Made by a program: the position numbers and the translations under genes. From positions 242,431 through 306,430 of the forward strand of contig CAVUAN010000008.1 of assembly GCA_963739435.1 (NCBI GenBank): a stretch of DNA of 64,000 nucleotides, in the 5' to 3' direction. How positions within the stretch are numbered: position 1 is the first letter of the stretch; every line of letters begins with the position of its first letter. The notes under the pieces are model-generated. The model worked only from the letters and a program-made list of their open reading frames with translations, was not told the origin of the DNA and did no database searches. Source of the DNA: CAVUAN01 sp963739435. Lineage in GTDB: Bacteria > Acidobacteriota > Thermoanaerobaculia > UBA5066 > Gp7-AA6. Below are positions 29,121-37,383 of this stretch, in pieces.

Positions 29121-30094
29121 CGCGCTTCGTGGCAACGCGGCTGCTTTACGCCGTGCCGACTCTCTTCGGGATCATCGTGCTCGTCTTCCTGTTGGTGCAC
29201 CTCGCCCCGGGCAGCCCGGTGACGTCGCTCGGAGGAGAGTCGGGCCGCCGCGTGACCGGGCAGGCGGCGCTCGAGATGCAGCGGCTCTACGGGCTCGACC
29301 GGCCGCTTCCGGAACGGTTCGCCCGGTGGCTCGGGCGGGTGGCGCGGCTCGACCTGGGGGAGTCCTTCGTGGATCACCGGCCGGTCGTCACGCGCATCCG
29401 CGAGGCTCTTCCGTACACGCTGCTCTTGAACGGCCTGGCACTGCTGCTGACGCTGGCCATCGCGATCCCGCTCGGCGTCTACTCGGGCGGCCGCCCCGAA
29501 GGGACCTTCGATCGGGCCTCCGGCGTCGTGCTGTTCGCCCTCTACTCGATGCCTGCCTTCTGGGCGGCGCTGTTGCTGCAAGCTCTCTTTTCGGTGCGCC
29601 TGCGGTGGTTGCCGCTCTTCGGCACGGTTTCGGACGCGGCTCCCTCGGGATTGCCCGGCCTGGCCGACAGGGCGGCGCACCTCGTTCTGCCCATCGTGTG
29701 CCTGACGTACGGCTCGCTCGCTTTTGTCGCTCGGCTCGTGCGGGCCGGCGTCGCCGAGGCGGTGACGCAGGACTACGTCGTGGCGGCCCGGGCCCGGGGG
29801 GCCTCGCGGCGGCGAGCGCTGTGGGCCCATGCCCTTCCCAACGCGCTCCTGCCGCTCATCACGCTCCTCGGGCTGATCCTGCCGGCTCTCCTTTCGGGAA
29901 GCGTGATCGTGGAGCGCATCTTCGCCTGGCCCGGCCTGGGAAGGCTCTACTTCGACTCGATTCTTTCGAGGGACTACCCGGTCATCCTGGGGCTGTCGCT
30001 GCTGGGCGCCGTGGCGACGCTCCTCTGTGCCCTGGCCGCGGACGTGGCGAGCGCTGCCGCCGACCCGCGCGTGCGCGATGGGACGGCCCTGTGA
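29117..30094 (+). CDS. DppB/OppB-type ABC permease
   Basis: First permease of the peptide-type importer, 325 residues, six predicted helices. The N-terminal segment FVATRLLYAVPTLFGIIVLV is typical, as is the EAA loop in DYVVAARARGASRRRALWAH. The GTG at 29117 overlaps the binding-protein stop and its own stop overlaps the next GTG, so all three genes are coupled. Confidence 0.9.
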   Translation: MTRFVATRLLYAVPTLFGIIVLVFLLVHLAPGSPVTSLGGESGRRVTGQAALEMQRLYGLDRPLPERFARWLGRVARLDLGESFVDHRPVVTRIREALPYTLLLNGLALLLTLAIAIPLGVYSGGRPEGTFDRASGVVLFALYSMPAFWAALLLQALFSVRLRWLPLFGTVSDAAPSGLPGLADRAAHLVLPIVCLTYGSLAFVARLVRAGVAEAVTQDYVVAARARGASRRRALWAHALPNALLPLITLLGLILPALLSGSVIVERIFAWPGLGRLYFDSILSRDYPVILGLSLLGAVATLLCALAADVASAAADPRVRDGTAL

Positions 30095-30909
30095 GACTCG
30101 TTGCGAAGCTCCCGCCCTCGGGGCGCGTCGCGCTCGCGGCCGTCCTGCTCCTCTGGATCGCCGCAGGGCTGTCGCCTCTCCTGTCGTCGCGCGCCTCGGC
30201 CATTCGCCTCGACGAGCGGCTGCTGCCGCCGTCGGCGGCGCATCTCTTCGGGACAGACGACCTCGGCCGCGACCTGTTTGCGCGGGTCCTCGCCGGCACG
30301 CCCCTCTCGCTCGCGATCGGGCTGACGGCGGCGGTCGTGTCGCTGGTCGTGGGTTTCTCGGTTGGCGGAGCGGCGGGCTATTTCGGAGGCAAGACCGATT
30401 TTGCTCTCTCCCGGCTGATCGAGGTCGTGCTCTGCTTTCCGGTGCTCTTCCTCCTGCTCGCCCTGGCCGCTTTTCTGCCTCCCACGCCCGCGGCCGTGAT
30501 TTTCGCGATCGGTCTCACGGCCTGGCCGGGCGATGCGCGGTATGCCCGAGCCGAGATCCTGAAGGTGCGCGATCTCGACTACGCGCGCGCCGCGCGGGCC
30601 GCTGGCGCCTCGCCAGCCCGGGTCCTGGTGCGCCACCTTCTTCCCAACGCGCTTCCGCCGCTGCTCGTGTCCGCCGCGTTTGGCGTCGCCTGGGCAATCC
30701 TGGCGGAGGCGGCCCTGTCATTTCTGGGAGTCGGGCTGCCGGCTCCGGCGATGTCGTGGGGAGGCATGCTCTCGGCGGCTCCGGCCTACATCGAAGAGGC
30801 CTGGTGGATGGCGCTCTTCCCTGGTCTCGCGCTCTTTCTCACCGTGTCCGCCTATAATCTGCTGGCCGAAGGCCTGCGCAAGGCGACGACGGAGGGGGGG
30901 CGAACCTGA
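30091..30909 (+). CDS. DppC/OppC-type ABC permease
   Basis: Second permease, 272 residues. The family marker HLFGTDDLGRDLFARVLAGT near residues 50-70 and the EAA loop DYARAARAAGASPARVLVRH are present, with about six membrane helices. GTG start at 30091 overlaps the dppB-like stop. The stop shares one base with the coaD start, so the importer and coaD appear to be in one transcript. Confidence 0.9.
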   Translation: MRLVAKLPPSGRVALAAVLLLWIAAGLSPLLSSRASAIRLDERLLPPSAAHLFGTDDLGRDLFARVLAGTPLSLAIGLTAAVVSLVVGFSVGGAAGYFGGKTDFALSRLIEVVLCFPVLFLLLALAAFLPPTPAAVIFAIGLTAWPGDARYARAEILKVRDLDYARAARAAGASPARVLVRHLLPNALPPLLVSAAFGVAWAILAEAALSFLGVGLPAPAMSWGGMLSAAPAYIEEAWWMALFPGLALFLTVSAYNLLAEGLRKATTEGGRT

Positions 30910-31388
30910 TGGCCCAACGTGTGGCGCTCTACGCCGGCTCATTCGATCCGCTGACTAACGGACACCTCGACATCCTCTCTCGGGCGCGGCGCCTGGCCGA
31001 TCGCGTCGTGATGGCGGTTCTCGAGAACGACTCGAAGAAACCGCTCTTCAGCGTCGAGGAACGCATCGAGATGATCCGCGAGATCATCGGCGAGGATCCG
31101 GACATTCCCATCCGTTCCTTCTCGGGCCTGCTCGTGGATTTCGCCAACGAGGTCGGGGCCACCTTGATCGTTCGCGGGCTGCGCGCCGTGTCGGACTACG
31201 AGTACGAGCTGCAGATGGCTCTCATGAACCGCCGCCTCGCGCCGGGAATCGAAACCGTGTTCCTGATGGCCAAGGAGGAGTACTCCTACGTCTCCAGCCG
31301 GCTGGTCAAGGAGGTGGCCCGGCTCAAGGGGGACGTGACGGGACTCGTGCCCAATTCGGTGAGGCTGCGGCTCCAGAACCGACTCTAG
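30909..31388 (+). CDS. coaD: Phosphopantetheine adenylyltransferase
   Basis: Fourth step of coenzyme A synthesis, joining ATP and 4'-phosphopantetheine to give dephospho-CoA. The 159-residue nucleotidyltransferase has the opening ALYAGSFDPLTNGHLDIL with the T/HxGH motif, LIVRGLRAVSDYEYELQMAL, and the C-terminal EYSYVSSRLVKEVARL. The ATG at 30909 uses the last base of the preceding TGA. Length is standard. Confidence 0.95.
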   Translation: MAQRVALYAGSFDPLTNGHLDILSRARRLADRVVMAVLENDSKKPLFSVEERIEMIREIIGEDPDIPIRSFSGLLVDFANEVGATLIVRGLRAVSDYEYELQMALMNRRLAPGIETVFLMAKEEYSYVSSRLVKEVARLKGDVTGLVPNSVRLRLQNRL

Positions 31389-31391
31389 ATC

Positions 31392-31799
31392 GTGCGAATC
31401 GTCGAGACCCCGATCCGCGTCCGCTATGCCGAGACCGACAAGATGGGGGTCGTGTACCACGCGCACTACGTCGTCTGGTTCGAGGTGGGGCGGACCGAAT
31501 ACTGCCGCGCGGCCGGCCTGCCTTACCGGTCGATGGAGGAAGCAGGGCTCCTCATCCTCGTCACGGGCGTCGAATGCACTTACCGCCGTCCGGCCCGCTA
31601 CGACGACGCCGTCATCGTCCGAGCCTCCATGCCGGAGCTCTCGGGTCGTGGACTGGCGTTCGACTACGAAATCGTGCGCGACGACGAAGTCCTGGCGGCC
31701 GGGTCGACCCGCCACGTTTTCGCAGATTCAGACGGCCGCCCCCGCCGAGCCCCCGACGACATCCTCGACCTGATGAAGCGCTTCAGGGACGGGGCTTGA
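31392..31799 (+). CDS. YbgC/FadM-family acyl-CoA thioesterase
   Basis: Hot-dog thioesterase of 135 residues. The block RYAETDKMGVVYHAHYVVWF contains the family's catalytic Asp in TDKMG and the YHAHYVVWFE signature. Members hydrolyse acyl-CoA or acyl-ACP; in many bacteria ybgC sits in the tol-pal operon, but here it follows coaD 8 kb away. GTG start at 31392, three bases after the coaD stop. Downstream is a palindromic element between convergent genes. Confidence 0.85.
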   Translation: MRIVETPIRVRYAETDKMGVVYHAHYVVWFEVGRTEYCRAAGLPYRSMEEAGLLILVTGVECTYRRPARYDDAVIVRASMPELSGRGLAFDYEIVRDDEVLAAGSTRHVFADSDGRPRRAPDDILDLMKRFRDGA

Positions 31800-31800
31800 A

Positions 31801-31908
31801 CCCTCTCCCTCCGGGAGAGGGCAGGGTGAGGGGGAAACTTTCGCCGGTAATGGTCTGGATCGGCTTCCGCTCGCCCCTCACCCCACCCCTCTCCCGTGGG
31901 GAGAGGGG
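31801..31908. repeat. Palindromic G/C-rich intergenic element R3, likely bidirectional 3' end
   Basis: Lies exactly between two convergent genes. A 9-bp hairpin at 31801-31821 (CCCTCTCCC with GGGAGAGGG) and a 10-bp hairpin at 31886-31908 are inverted versions of each other, joined by GGGTGAGGG at about 31825 and its complement CCCTCACCCC at about 31875. Such CCCTCACCC/CCCTCTCCC elements are widespread in gene-end regions of many bacterial phyla and give spurious PLPPGEGRVRG and PLTPPLSRGERG peptides when translated. Confidence 0.85.
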
Positions 31909-31919
31909 GCTGTTCATGG

Positions 31920-32606
31920 CTATTGAGGGAGAACCACTTCGGTGCGGCGGTTGAGGAGGCGGCCGGCGGGCGTGGCGTTGGACTCGACGGGATAGTCCTT
32001 TCCGAATCCGCGGATCTCGAGGCGCCCCTTGTCCACCTGCCGCGCCACGAGGTAGTCGGCCACGGCCTGGGCGCGCTTGAGAGACAAGCGCAGGTTGTGC
32101 TCGTCGGTGCCCGTCGCGTCGGTGTAGCCGCAGACGAAGACTTTCGCCTTCGGGAAATACACGTTCAGGATGTCGGCTTGCGTGTTCAAGATCGGCAGCG
32201 CCTCGGGCTTCAGGTCGAACTTGTCCACGTCGAACGCGACCTTCTCCGAATAGTCGAAGATCAGGACGTTCTGAACGCCGAGGACCCTCGCGATCGGGGA
32301 CTGTTCTCCCTTGCCGAACTTGAAGATGAGCTGCGCCTTGTCGGGTGCCAGGATGCGCAGGCGCTTCTCGGCGACCTCGAGGTCCCCTTTGACGGCGACA
32401 ATCGCCTGGAGATCCTCGTACGTGTTGATCGCGATGTTCGTCGGGGCCTCCCCGATCGTCTTGCCCTTGTAGCGCACCTCGGCGCTCTCGGGCTGCGAGA
32501 CGACCTGCACGGCCATGTGGAGCTGAACCTCCTTCGACGCGCAGCCGCCGGAAAGGAGGGCGAGGACGGGGGCGGCGAGGGCTGCCCAGCGCGGTGGAGT
32601 TTTCAC
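31920..32606 (-). CDS. OmpA-family lipoprotein with PEGA-like N-terminal domain
   Basis: A 228-residue exported protein. The lipobox is LSGGC at about residues 18-22. A PEGA-like module (VQVVSQPESAEVRYKGKTI) at about 33-70 precedes a C-terminal OmpA domain with the cell-wall-binding segment GYTDATGTDEHNLRLSLKRA and the ending NRRTEVVLPQ. Probably anchors the outer membrane to peptidoglycan. It lies 20 bases downstream of the kinase-TonB gene and is probably co-transcribed with it. Confidence 0.85.
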   Translation of the reverse strand: MKTPPRWAALAAPVLALLSGGCASKEVQLHMAVQVVSQPESAEVRYKGKTIGEAPTNIAINTYEDLQAIVAVKGDLEVAEKRLRILAPDKAQLIFKFGKGEQSPIARVLGVQNVLIFDYSEKVAFDVDKFDLKPEALPILNTQADILNVYFPKAKVFVCGYTDATGTDEHNLRLSLKRAQAVADYLVARQVDKGRLEIRGFGKDYPVESNATPAGRLLNRRTEVVLPQ

Positions 32607-32626
32607 CGCTCCGGATTATATGGGTC

Positions 32627-34288
32627 TCAGAGGGGCAGGGCGATCGCGAAGGTGGCCTCGACCGGGCGGTTCTCGCCGTCGCGCGCCGGCTTGAAGCGAT
32701 ACTTCTTGATGGCCTCGAGCGCGGCGCGGTCGCACTCCGGGCAGACCTCCGAGATCACGGCAGCGCGCTTGACCGAGCCGTCCTCGCCCACGGTCACGGA
32801 AAGACCCACGCTCTCTCCGCGATGCTGTCCGCGAATCGCGTCGTTGAGCTCGAGAGGGAAGCTCTGCTCGACGACCGGCATCGATCTGGCCGCGCGGGCC
32901 GGGAAGACACTCGCTGCGGCCGGCGTGGGCTCGCTCCGGCCAACGGAGGCGGCAACCGCCGTGGCCCTTCGGGCGGGAGGCCTTTCCGGCGGCGGAGTCG
33001 AAAGCGCGGCGGCGGGCGGCTCGGTCGCCGGAGCAGGTGCTTCAGTCGGTGCCAGGGCGGCCGTGGGCAAGGCGGTGGGCACGGCAGCAGTCGGCTGCAC
33101 CACGGTTCCCGGAGCCTTCGAGCCCTTCTCCCGGGTCAGCAGCAGCACGGTCCCCAGAGTCAGCACCCCGATGACCACGGATCCGAGCGCGAGGCGCGTT
33201 CGTCTGTCTCGCGACGCGGTGGGCGCGGCCGCCGCGGCAGGAGGGGCCGGAGAGGTTGAAGGAGCCGGCGCCGGGGGAACGGTGGGGCTCTCGGTCGAGC
33301 GGGGCGTCGGTGCCCTCCACGACATCGAGCCCGATGGCCGGCGGGAGAGCGTTGGAGTGCGCGTCGAGCCCGTGCGCGATCCGCGGGAGGGTGTCATGAC
33401 GATCGTCGCGTCCTCGCCCACGGGAATCGGCAGGGGCTGGTCGGCGACGGGAGCGCCTGCCAGGAAGTCCTCGAAAGCGCCGCAGAACTCCGCGGCGTCC
33501 TGGAAGCGATCGGAAGGCTCCCTTTCGAGCGCGTGCATGACGATCGCTTCGAGCTCCGAATCGATTCCCGGCAGGGCCTCCGACAGCGGCCGGGCCCGTT
33601 CCGAGAGGCGCTTCATCGTGGCTTTGAACGTGTCGTCGCCCGAAAAGGGGAGCTCTCCCGACAGCGCCTTGTACAGGGTGACGCCGACGGAGTAGAGGTC
33701 GCTGCGGCCGTCGAGAGCCTTTCCCTGGAGCTGCTCGGGCGACATGTAGGCCGGCGATCCGAGCAAAGTGCCCGCCTGCGTTTTGACCAGGGCGAGCTGA
33801 GACTTCGCGACGCCGTAGTCGGTGATGTAGGGGCGGCCCTCCCGGTCGATGAGGATGTTGTCCGGCTTGATGTCCCGGTGGATCACGCCGCGCTCGTGGC
33901 TGTACCGCAGGGCATCGAGTACCCGGATCCCGATGCGCGCCGCCGTGAAGGGCTCGACCCGGGAGCCGCTCTTCAAGCGGCGGCCGAGCGAGGGCCCGTC
34001 GACGAGCTGCATGGAGAACCAGAAGAGCCCGTCGAGGCCGCCGTAGTCGTAGATCTTGACGATGTTGGGGTGGTCCAGCGAGGCGGCCACCCGGGCCTCC
34101 TGCTCGAAGCGCCTGGCGAAGTCCTGGTCGTCGGTCAGCATCTGGGACAGGACCTTCAGCGCCTCGGTCCTCTGGAGCCGGAGATTCATCACCCGGTAGA
34201 CGGCGGCGAATCCCCCCCGGCCCAGGAGCTCGATCAGCTCGTAGCGGCCGGCGAGCTGCGCGGTGATCTCGTTTTCGCGGTCTTCCAT
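32627..34288 (-). CDS. Membrane Ser/Thr protein kinase fused to a TonB-like C-terminal domain
   Basis: A 553-residue receptor-type kinase. The Hanks kinase domain spans about residues 16-275: Gly loop GRGGFAAV at 23-30, Lys45 in EALKVL, catalytic loop HRDIKPDN at 137-144, metal-binding DYG at 157-159 in place of DFG, and SPAYMSPEQ as the activation-segment end. A Pro/Ser/Thr-rich juxtamembrane region leads to one helix at about 367-384, then a Pro/Ala-rich periplasmic stretch and a TonB_C-like domain at about 470-553 (GLSVTVGEDGSVKRAAVI, RAALEAIKKYRFKPA). The cytoplasmic kinase is thus joined to a periplasmic module usually found in energy transducers. It is 46 bases after the EamA gene. Confidence 0.85.
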   Translation of the reverse strand: MEDRENEITAQLAGRYELIELLGRGGFAAVYRVMNLRLQRTEALKVLSQMLTDDQDFARRFEQEARVAASLDHPNIVKIYDYGGLDGLFWFSMQLVDGPSLGRRLKSGSRVEPFTAARIGIRVLDALRYSHERGVIHRDIKPDNILIDREGRPYITDYGVAKSQLALVKTQAGTLLGSPAYMSPEQLQGKALDGRSDLYSVGVTLYKALSGELPFSGDDTFKATMKRLSERARPLSEALPGIDSELEAIVMHALEREPSDRFQDAAEFCGAFEDFLAGAPVADQPLPIPVGEDATIVMTPSRGSRTGSTRTPTLSRRPSGSMSWRAPTPRSTESPTVPPAPAPSTSPAPPAAAAAPTASRDRRTRLALGSVVIGVLTLGTVLLLTREKGSKAPGTVVQPTAAVPTALPTAALAPTEAPAPATEPPAAALSTPPPERPPARRATAVAASVGRSEPTPAAASVFPARAARSMPVVEQSFPLELNDAIRGQHRGESVGLSVTVGEDGSVKRAAVISEVCPECDRAALEAIKKYRFKPARDGENRPVEATFAIALPL

Positions 34289-34334
34289 GAGGCGGAGGAG
34301 ATGCTATGCGAAAATGCGCGGCGGCGTCAGGTGC

Positions 34335-35225
34335 TCACGTCCGGCCGGGAAGAACTGTCACGCCGAGCCCGGCGAAGATGAGAGCCGCGGCCACGGCCGT
34401 GCGCACGGTAAGCGTCTCGTTCAAGACGACGATCGCCAGAACGGCGCCGATCAAGGGCTGAAGGAACACGTAAAAGGCGACCCGTGATGCATGCGTGCGC
34501 GCCAGAGCCCAGGAGTTCAGCAGGTACGGCAGGATGGTGGACGCGGAGACGATCGCCGCCAGGCTCCACCAGGCGAGCGGTGTCACGGTCGATGGCGCAA
34601 AACGTGCGAGCGACGGGGCCGCAACGAGGAGGATCGGGAGGGCCCCGTAGAGGAACACTGTTGCGATGGCGGTGGGCGGTCGGTAGCGGGTCATCACGGG
34701 CCGGCCCAGGACGAGGTAGAAGGAGTACGAGAGGCAGTTGGCGAGCAGCAGCAGATCGCCCTTCACGAAGTCGCTGCGCCAATCGAACCTCTGGACGTTC
34801 AGGAGGACGAGCGCTCCGGCGAGGGCGAAGACCAGGCCGAGCAGCGGCCGAAGCCGGAGGCGCTCGTGCCGGAGGAGAAGTGCTACGGCCAGCGTAAAGA
34901 CGGGGATCGTGGCGGTCAGGACGGCCGTGTTGATGGCCGTCGTGAGGGAGAGACCCAGGATGAAAAAGACCTGGTTGATCGAGACTCCGAGAAGCGCCAG
35001 CAGAAAGAAGATGCCCCGGTCCGCCCGGGCGGGCAGAGATTGGCCGGCCGCGCGGCGGATCAGTTCCAGCACCACGGCCGCCGAGGCCACGCGCAGGCCC
35101 GCCAGGACGAGGGGCGGAAGCGACGTCAAGGCCAGCTTGCCGAGCATCGGGAAGAGTGCGAAGCCGGCCTGCGCCGAAGCAAGGGCCAGGTGGACGGGAA
35201 GGCCGTCTCTTTCGGCGGCCTTCAC
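34335..35225 (-). CDS. EamA-family (DMT) transporter
   Basis: A 296-residue membrane protein with about ten helices arranged as two EamA repeats (about residues 10-140 and 155-290). The end of repeat one reads LLGLVFALAGALVLLNV and of repeat two AALIFAGLGVTVLPG, both typical. Likely a metabolite exporter; the substrate cannot be told from sequence. The ATG at 35225 overlaps the ygfZ stop as ATGA. Confidence 0.85.
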   Translation of the reverse strand: MKAAERDGLPVHLALASAQAGFALFPMLGKLALTSLPPLVLAGLRVASAAVVLELIRRAAGQSLPARADRGIFFLLALLGVSINQVFFILGLSLTTAINTAVLTATIPVFTLAVALLLRHERLRLRPLLGLVFALAGALVLLNVQRFDWRSDFVKGDLLLLANCLSYSFYLVLGRPVMTRYRPPTAIATVFLYGALPILLVAAPSLARFAPSTVTPLAWWSLAAIVSASTILPYLLNSWALARTHASRVAFYVFLQPLIGAVLAIVVLNETLTVRTAVAAALIFAGLGVTVLPGRT

Positions 35226-36109
35226 GCGAAGGGGAGTTCCACGGCGACGGCCCTTCGCGATGGATCATCCTGGCCGACGAGGGAAGCTCCCAGCGCAACG
35301 TCGCGGAAGGCGAACCCGAGGCCGATCGGTCCGAACGCAGCCGACTCCACCGAGCTCGTGACGCGGCCCCACTCGATCTTCGCGTCGGCTAAAGGATCGG
35401 GATGGGCCAGCCGGGAGCCTTCGGGAATCCTTCCGTCCGGGAATCGGAAGCCCACGAGACGGCGGTTGACGCGCCCGTAGGTCGACAGGCGAGCGACGAT
35501 CTCCTGGCCGACGTAACAGCCTTTGGTGCGTGAGATCGCCGACGCCAGGTTGACTTCGTCGGGCAGATTGGTTGCGTCCATGTCCTGGCCAAACCGGGGG
35601 CGTCCCGCTTCGACCCGGCGGACCTCGCCTTGCTCCGCCGAGGCTTCGACGGAGCCTTCTTTCTCGAGCCATCCTGCGCAGGCTGGCCGCAGAGCCGCCG
35701 GCACGAGGAGCTCCAGCGCAAACTCGCCCTCGCCGGGAAGCAGGAGAGAGCCGGGCAGATCCTCCCCGGGCGCGGATTCCAAAGCGCCGCCGTAGATGCC
35801 GACGCGCAGCCAGTCGGCGGAAACGTCGGCGACCTCGACTTTCTGGAAGACGGCGTACTTCGAAAGGTGGGCCGTCACGTTGGCCACGAGGGCGGCCGGC
35901 ACGAGAAGGCGCAGCGCCTCGGGCAGCCCGACGAGGCGGGCCACGTAGAGAAGCTTGCCCTTGGGCGTCAGCCCCGCCGCCTGACGCACCTCGCCCGGCC
36001 CGAGGCCGCGGACGTCCTGCGTCAGCTGGCCCTGGAGGAAGGACTCGCGGTCGGGCCCCTCCACGTCGAGGACGCCCGCTGGCCGGAACCTGTGCCTGAG
36101 GCCGCTCAG
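35222..36109 (-). CDS. ygfZ: YgfZ/GcvT-family folate-binding protein for Fe-S cluster maintenance
   Basis: Tetrahydrofolate-binding protein that supports assembly or repair of certain [4Fe-4S] proteins. The signature KGCYVGQE is present in RTKGCYVGQEIVARLSTYG, and the N-terminal block ESFLQGQLTQDVRGL is typical. About 280-295 residues. The start is unclear: no ATG, GTG or TTG precedes the conserved RPAGVLDVEG, only a CTG at 36109 that overlaps the upstream stop; the GTG at 36064 would cut into the fold. A hidden base error upstream or a CTG start are the options. Confidence 0.8.
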   Translation of the reverse strand: MSGLRHRFRPAGVLDVEGPDRESFLQGQLTQDVRGLGPGEVRQAAGLTPKGKLLYVARLVGLPEALRLLVPAALVANVTAHLSKYAVFQKVEVADVSADWLRVGIYGGALESAPGEDLPGSLLLPGEGEFALELLVPAALRPACAGWLEKEGSVEASAEQGEVRRVEAGRPRFGQDMDATNLPDEVNLASAISRTKGCYVGQEIVARLSTYGRVNRRLVGFRFPDGRIPEGSRLAHPDPLADAKIEWGRVTSSVESAAFGPIGLGFAFRDVALGASLVGQDDPSRRAVAVELPFA

Positions 36110-36567
36110 TCTGCCGGCCCGATCTCGGCCCGGACGTGGACTTTCGGCGACTCCACGATGTCGAGGGTGTGCATGCGCGTCGAAAGACGGATGTTGTCGT
36201 CGTACTTGCCGGGGTCCACGGTGTCGGTCCGGTCGCCGGCCTTTGCCACGTTGCCCTTCTTGTCGTAGACCTCGACCCACAGCTTGATGCGGCACTTCCG
36301 GCCGCCCCCGTTCTCCACGTGGAAGTTCCACCACATCCAGGTATGGTCGCTCGGGTCCTTCTTCGCCTTGTCCACGTCGTCCGAGCTCGGGTAGTTCTGG
36401 AGGCTGACGGAGACGACAGCGCATCGCTCATTGGACCAGCCGATCTTGGCCTCGCTCTTCGGCATCGGCATCGTCTTCTCGAACTCCTTGGTGCCCGGGG
36501 CCGGGGCCGCCAGCGCGGCAGCGCATCCGAGGACCAGGGCCGGAATCGAAAGGCGCCTTGCTTTCAT
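36106..36567 (-). CDS. Small secreted protein of unknown function
   Basis: A 153-residue protein with a clear signal peptide (about 1-21, cleavage near ALAAPA). The mature part is rich in Lys, Asp and Trp, with HTWMWWNFHVENGGGRKC and KLWVEVYDKKGNVAKAGDR, suggesting a beta-sandwich fold. Two Cys residues could pair. No family was recognised. It starts 28 bases from a divergently transcribed small gene and its stop overlaps the likely ygfZ start. Confidence 0.6.
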   Translation of the reverse strand: MKARRLSIPALVLGCAAALAAPAPGTKEFEKTMPMPKSEAKIGWSNERCAVVSVSLQNYPSSDDVDKAKKDPSDHTWMWWNFHVENGGGRKCRIKLWVEVYDKKGNVAKAGDRTDTVDPGKYDDNIRLSTRMHTLDIVESPKVHVRAEIGPAD

Positions 36568-36595
36568 CCTGTCCTCCCAAAGGTATTATCCTGCT

Positions 36596-36871
36596 ATGTC
36601 CGACGCCGACGACCGCCCGGAGCAGCACGTGATCGACGTCTTCATGATGTCGGTTAAGTGCGGCAACTGCGACACGTACCAGACCATCGTGGGGTTCAAG
36701 AAGCTCGAAGAGCGCAATGTCTACACCTACGAGTGCGAAAACGACCTGTGCGACCCCAATGTCACCCGCACGATCCTGGAGGTGCCCAAGCACCTCGACA
36801 ACTCGGTCAAGCGCGCGGAAGAACTGCCGTACTATTCGAGGGATCCCTCGGCCGATCCCGACGAGAGCTAA
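36596..36871 (+). CDS. Small Cys-rich protein, possible zinc ribbon
   Basis: A 91-residue cytoplasmic protein. A CxxC knuckle in SVKCGNCDTYQTIVGF and a second Cys pair in YECENDLCDPN fit a small zinc-binding fold. No enzymatic motif and no family recognised. The ATG at 36596 is preferred; the longer reading from 36431 runs through the divergent neighbour. Downstream at 36910 lies a PaaI thioesterase on the same strand. Confidence 0.6.
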   Translation: MSDADDRPEQHVIDVFMMSVKCGNCDTYQTIVGFKKLEERNVYTYECENDLCDPNVTRTILEVPKHLDNSVKRAEELPYYSRDPSADPDES

Positions 36872-36909
36872 AGACGGAGAACCCCGATTTCGCGTAGAAT
36901 CAAGCGTTT

Positions 36910-37383
36910 ATGAGTCTGCAGTCCGCCGACCGGCCCCGGCCGGTCCTGGCACCCGATCTCCGGGACCGTCTCGAAGCTCGCCTGGCGGCCTCTCCCGCCC
37001 TCGGCTGGCTCCGCCCGGAGTTGACGGAGCTCGGTCTCGACCGGGCCGTGCTGAAGCTGCCGTATCGGGAGGAGCTGACCAACGGATCGGGCACCGTGCA
37101 TGGGGGCATCCTGGCGACGCTCGCCGACACGGCTGTGGCCTTCGCCCTCTCCACCAACTTCGACGGGAAGATGGGGTTTGCCACGGCGGACCTGACCATC
37201 CATTTTCTCCGCCGCGCGCGATCGGACGTCTGGGCCCGCGCCTCGATCGCCAAGAAGGGCAAACGCATCAACGTCGGAGACGTCGCCATCGTGGACGCTG
37301 ACGGCACCGTCATCGCCCGGGTCCTCACGACGTTTCTCCTGACAACATCCTCGTTCGAATACACACCGGAAGGAAAAGAATGA
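36910..37383 (+). CDS. PaaI-family hot-dog thioesterase
   Basis: A 157-residue acyl-CoA thioesterase. The PaaI signature is GTVHGGILATLADTAVAFAL, with the catalytic Asp in LADTA; the strand DLTIHFLRRA is also typical. Role may be in clearing stalled acyl- or aryl-CoA esters; the substrate is unknown. Its stop overlaps the NYN gene start as ATGA, suggesting coupling. Confidence 0.85.
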   Translation: MSLQSADRPRPVLAPDLRDRLEARLAASPALGWLRPELTELGLDRAVLKLPYREELTNGSGTVHGGILATLADTAVAFALSTNFDGKMGFATADLTIHFLRRARSDVWARASIAKKGKRINVGDVAIVDADGTVIARVLTTFLLTTSSFEYTPEGKE

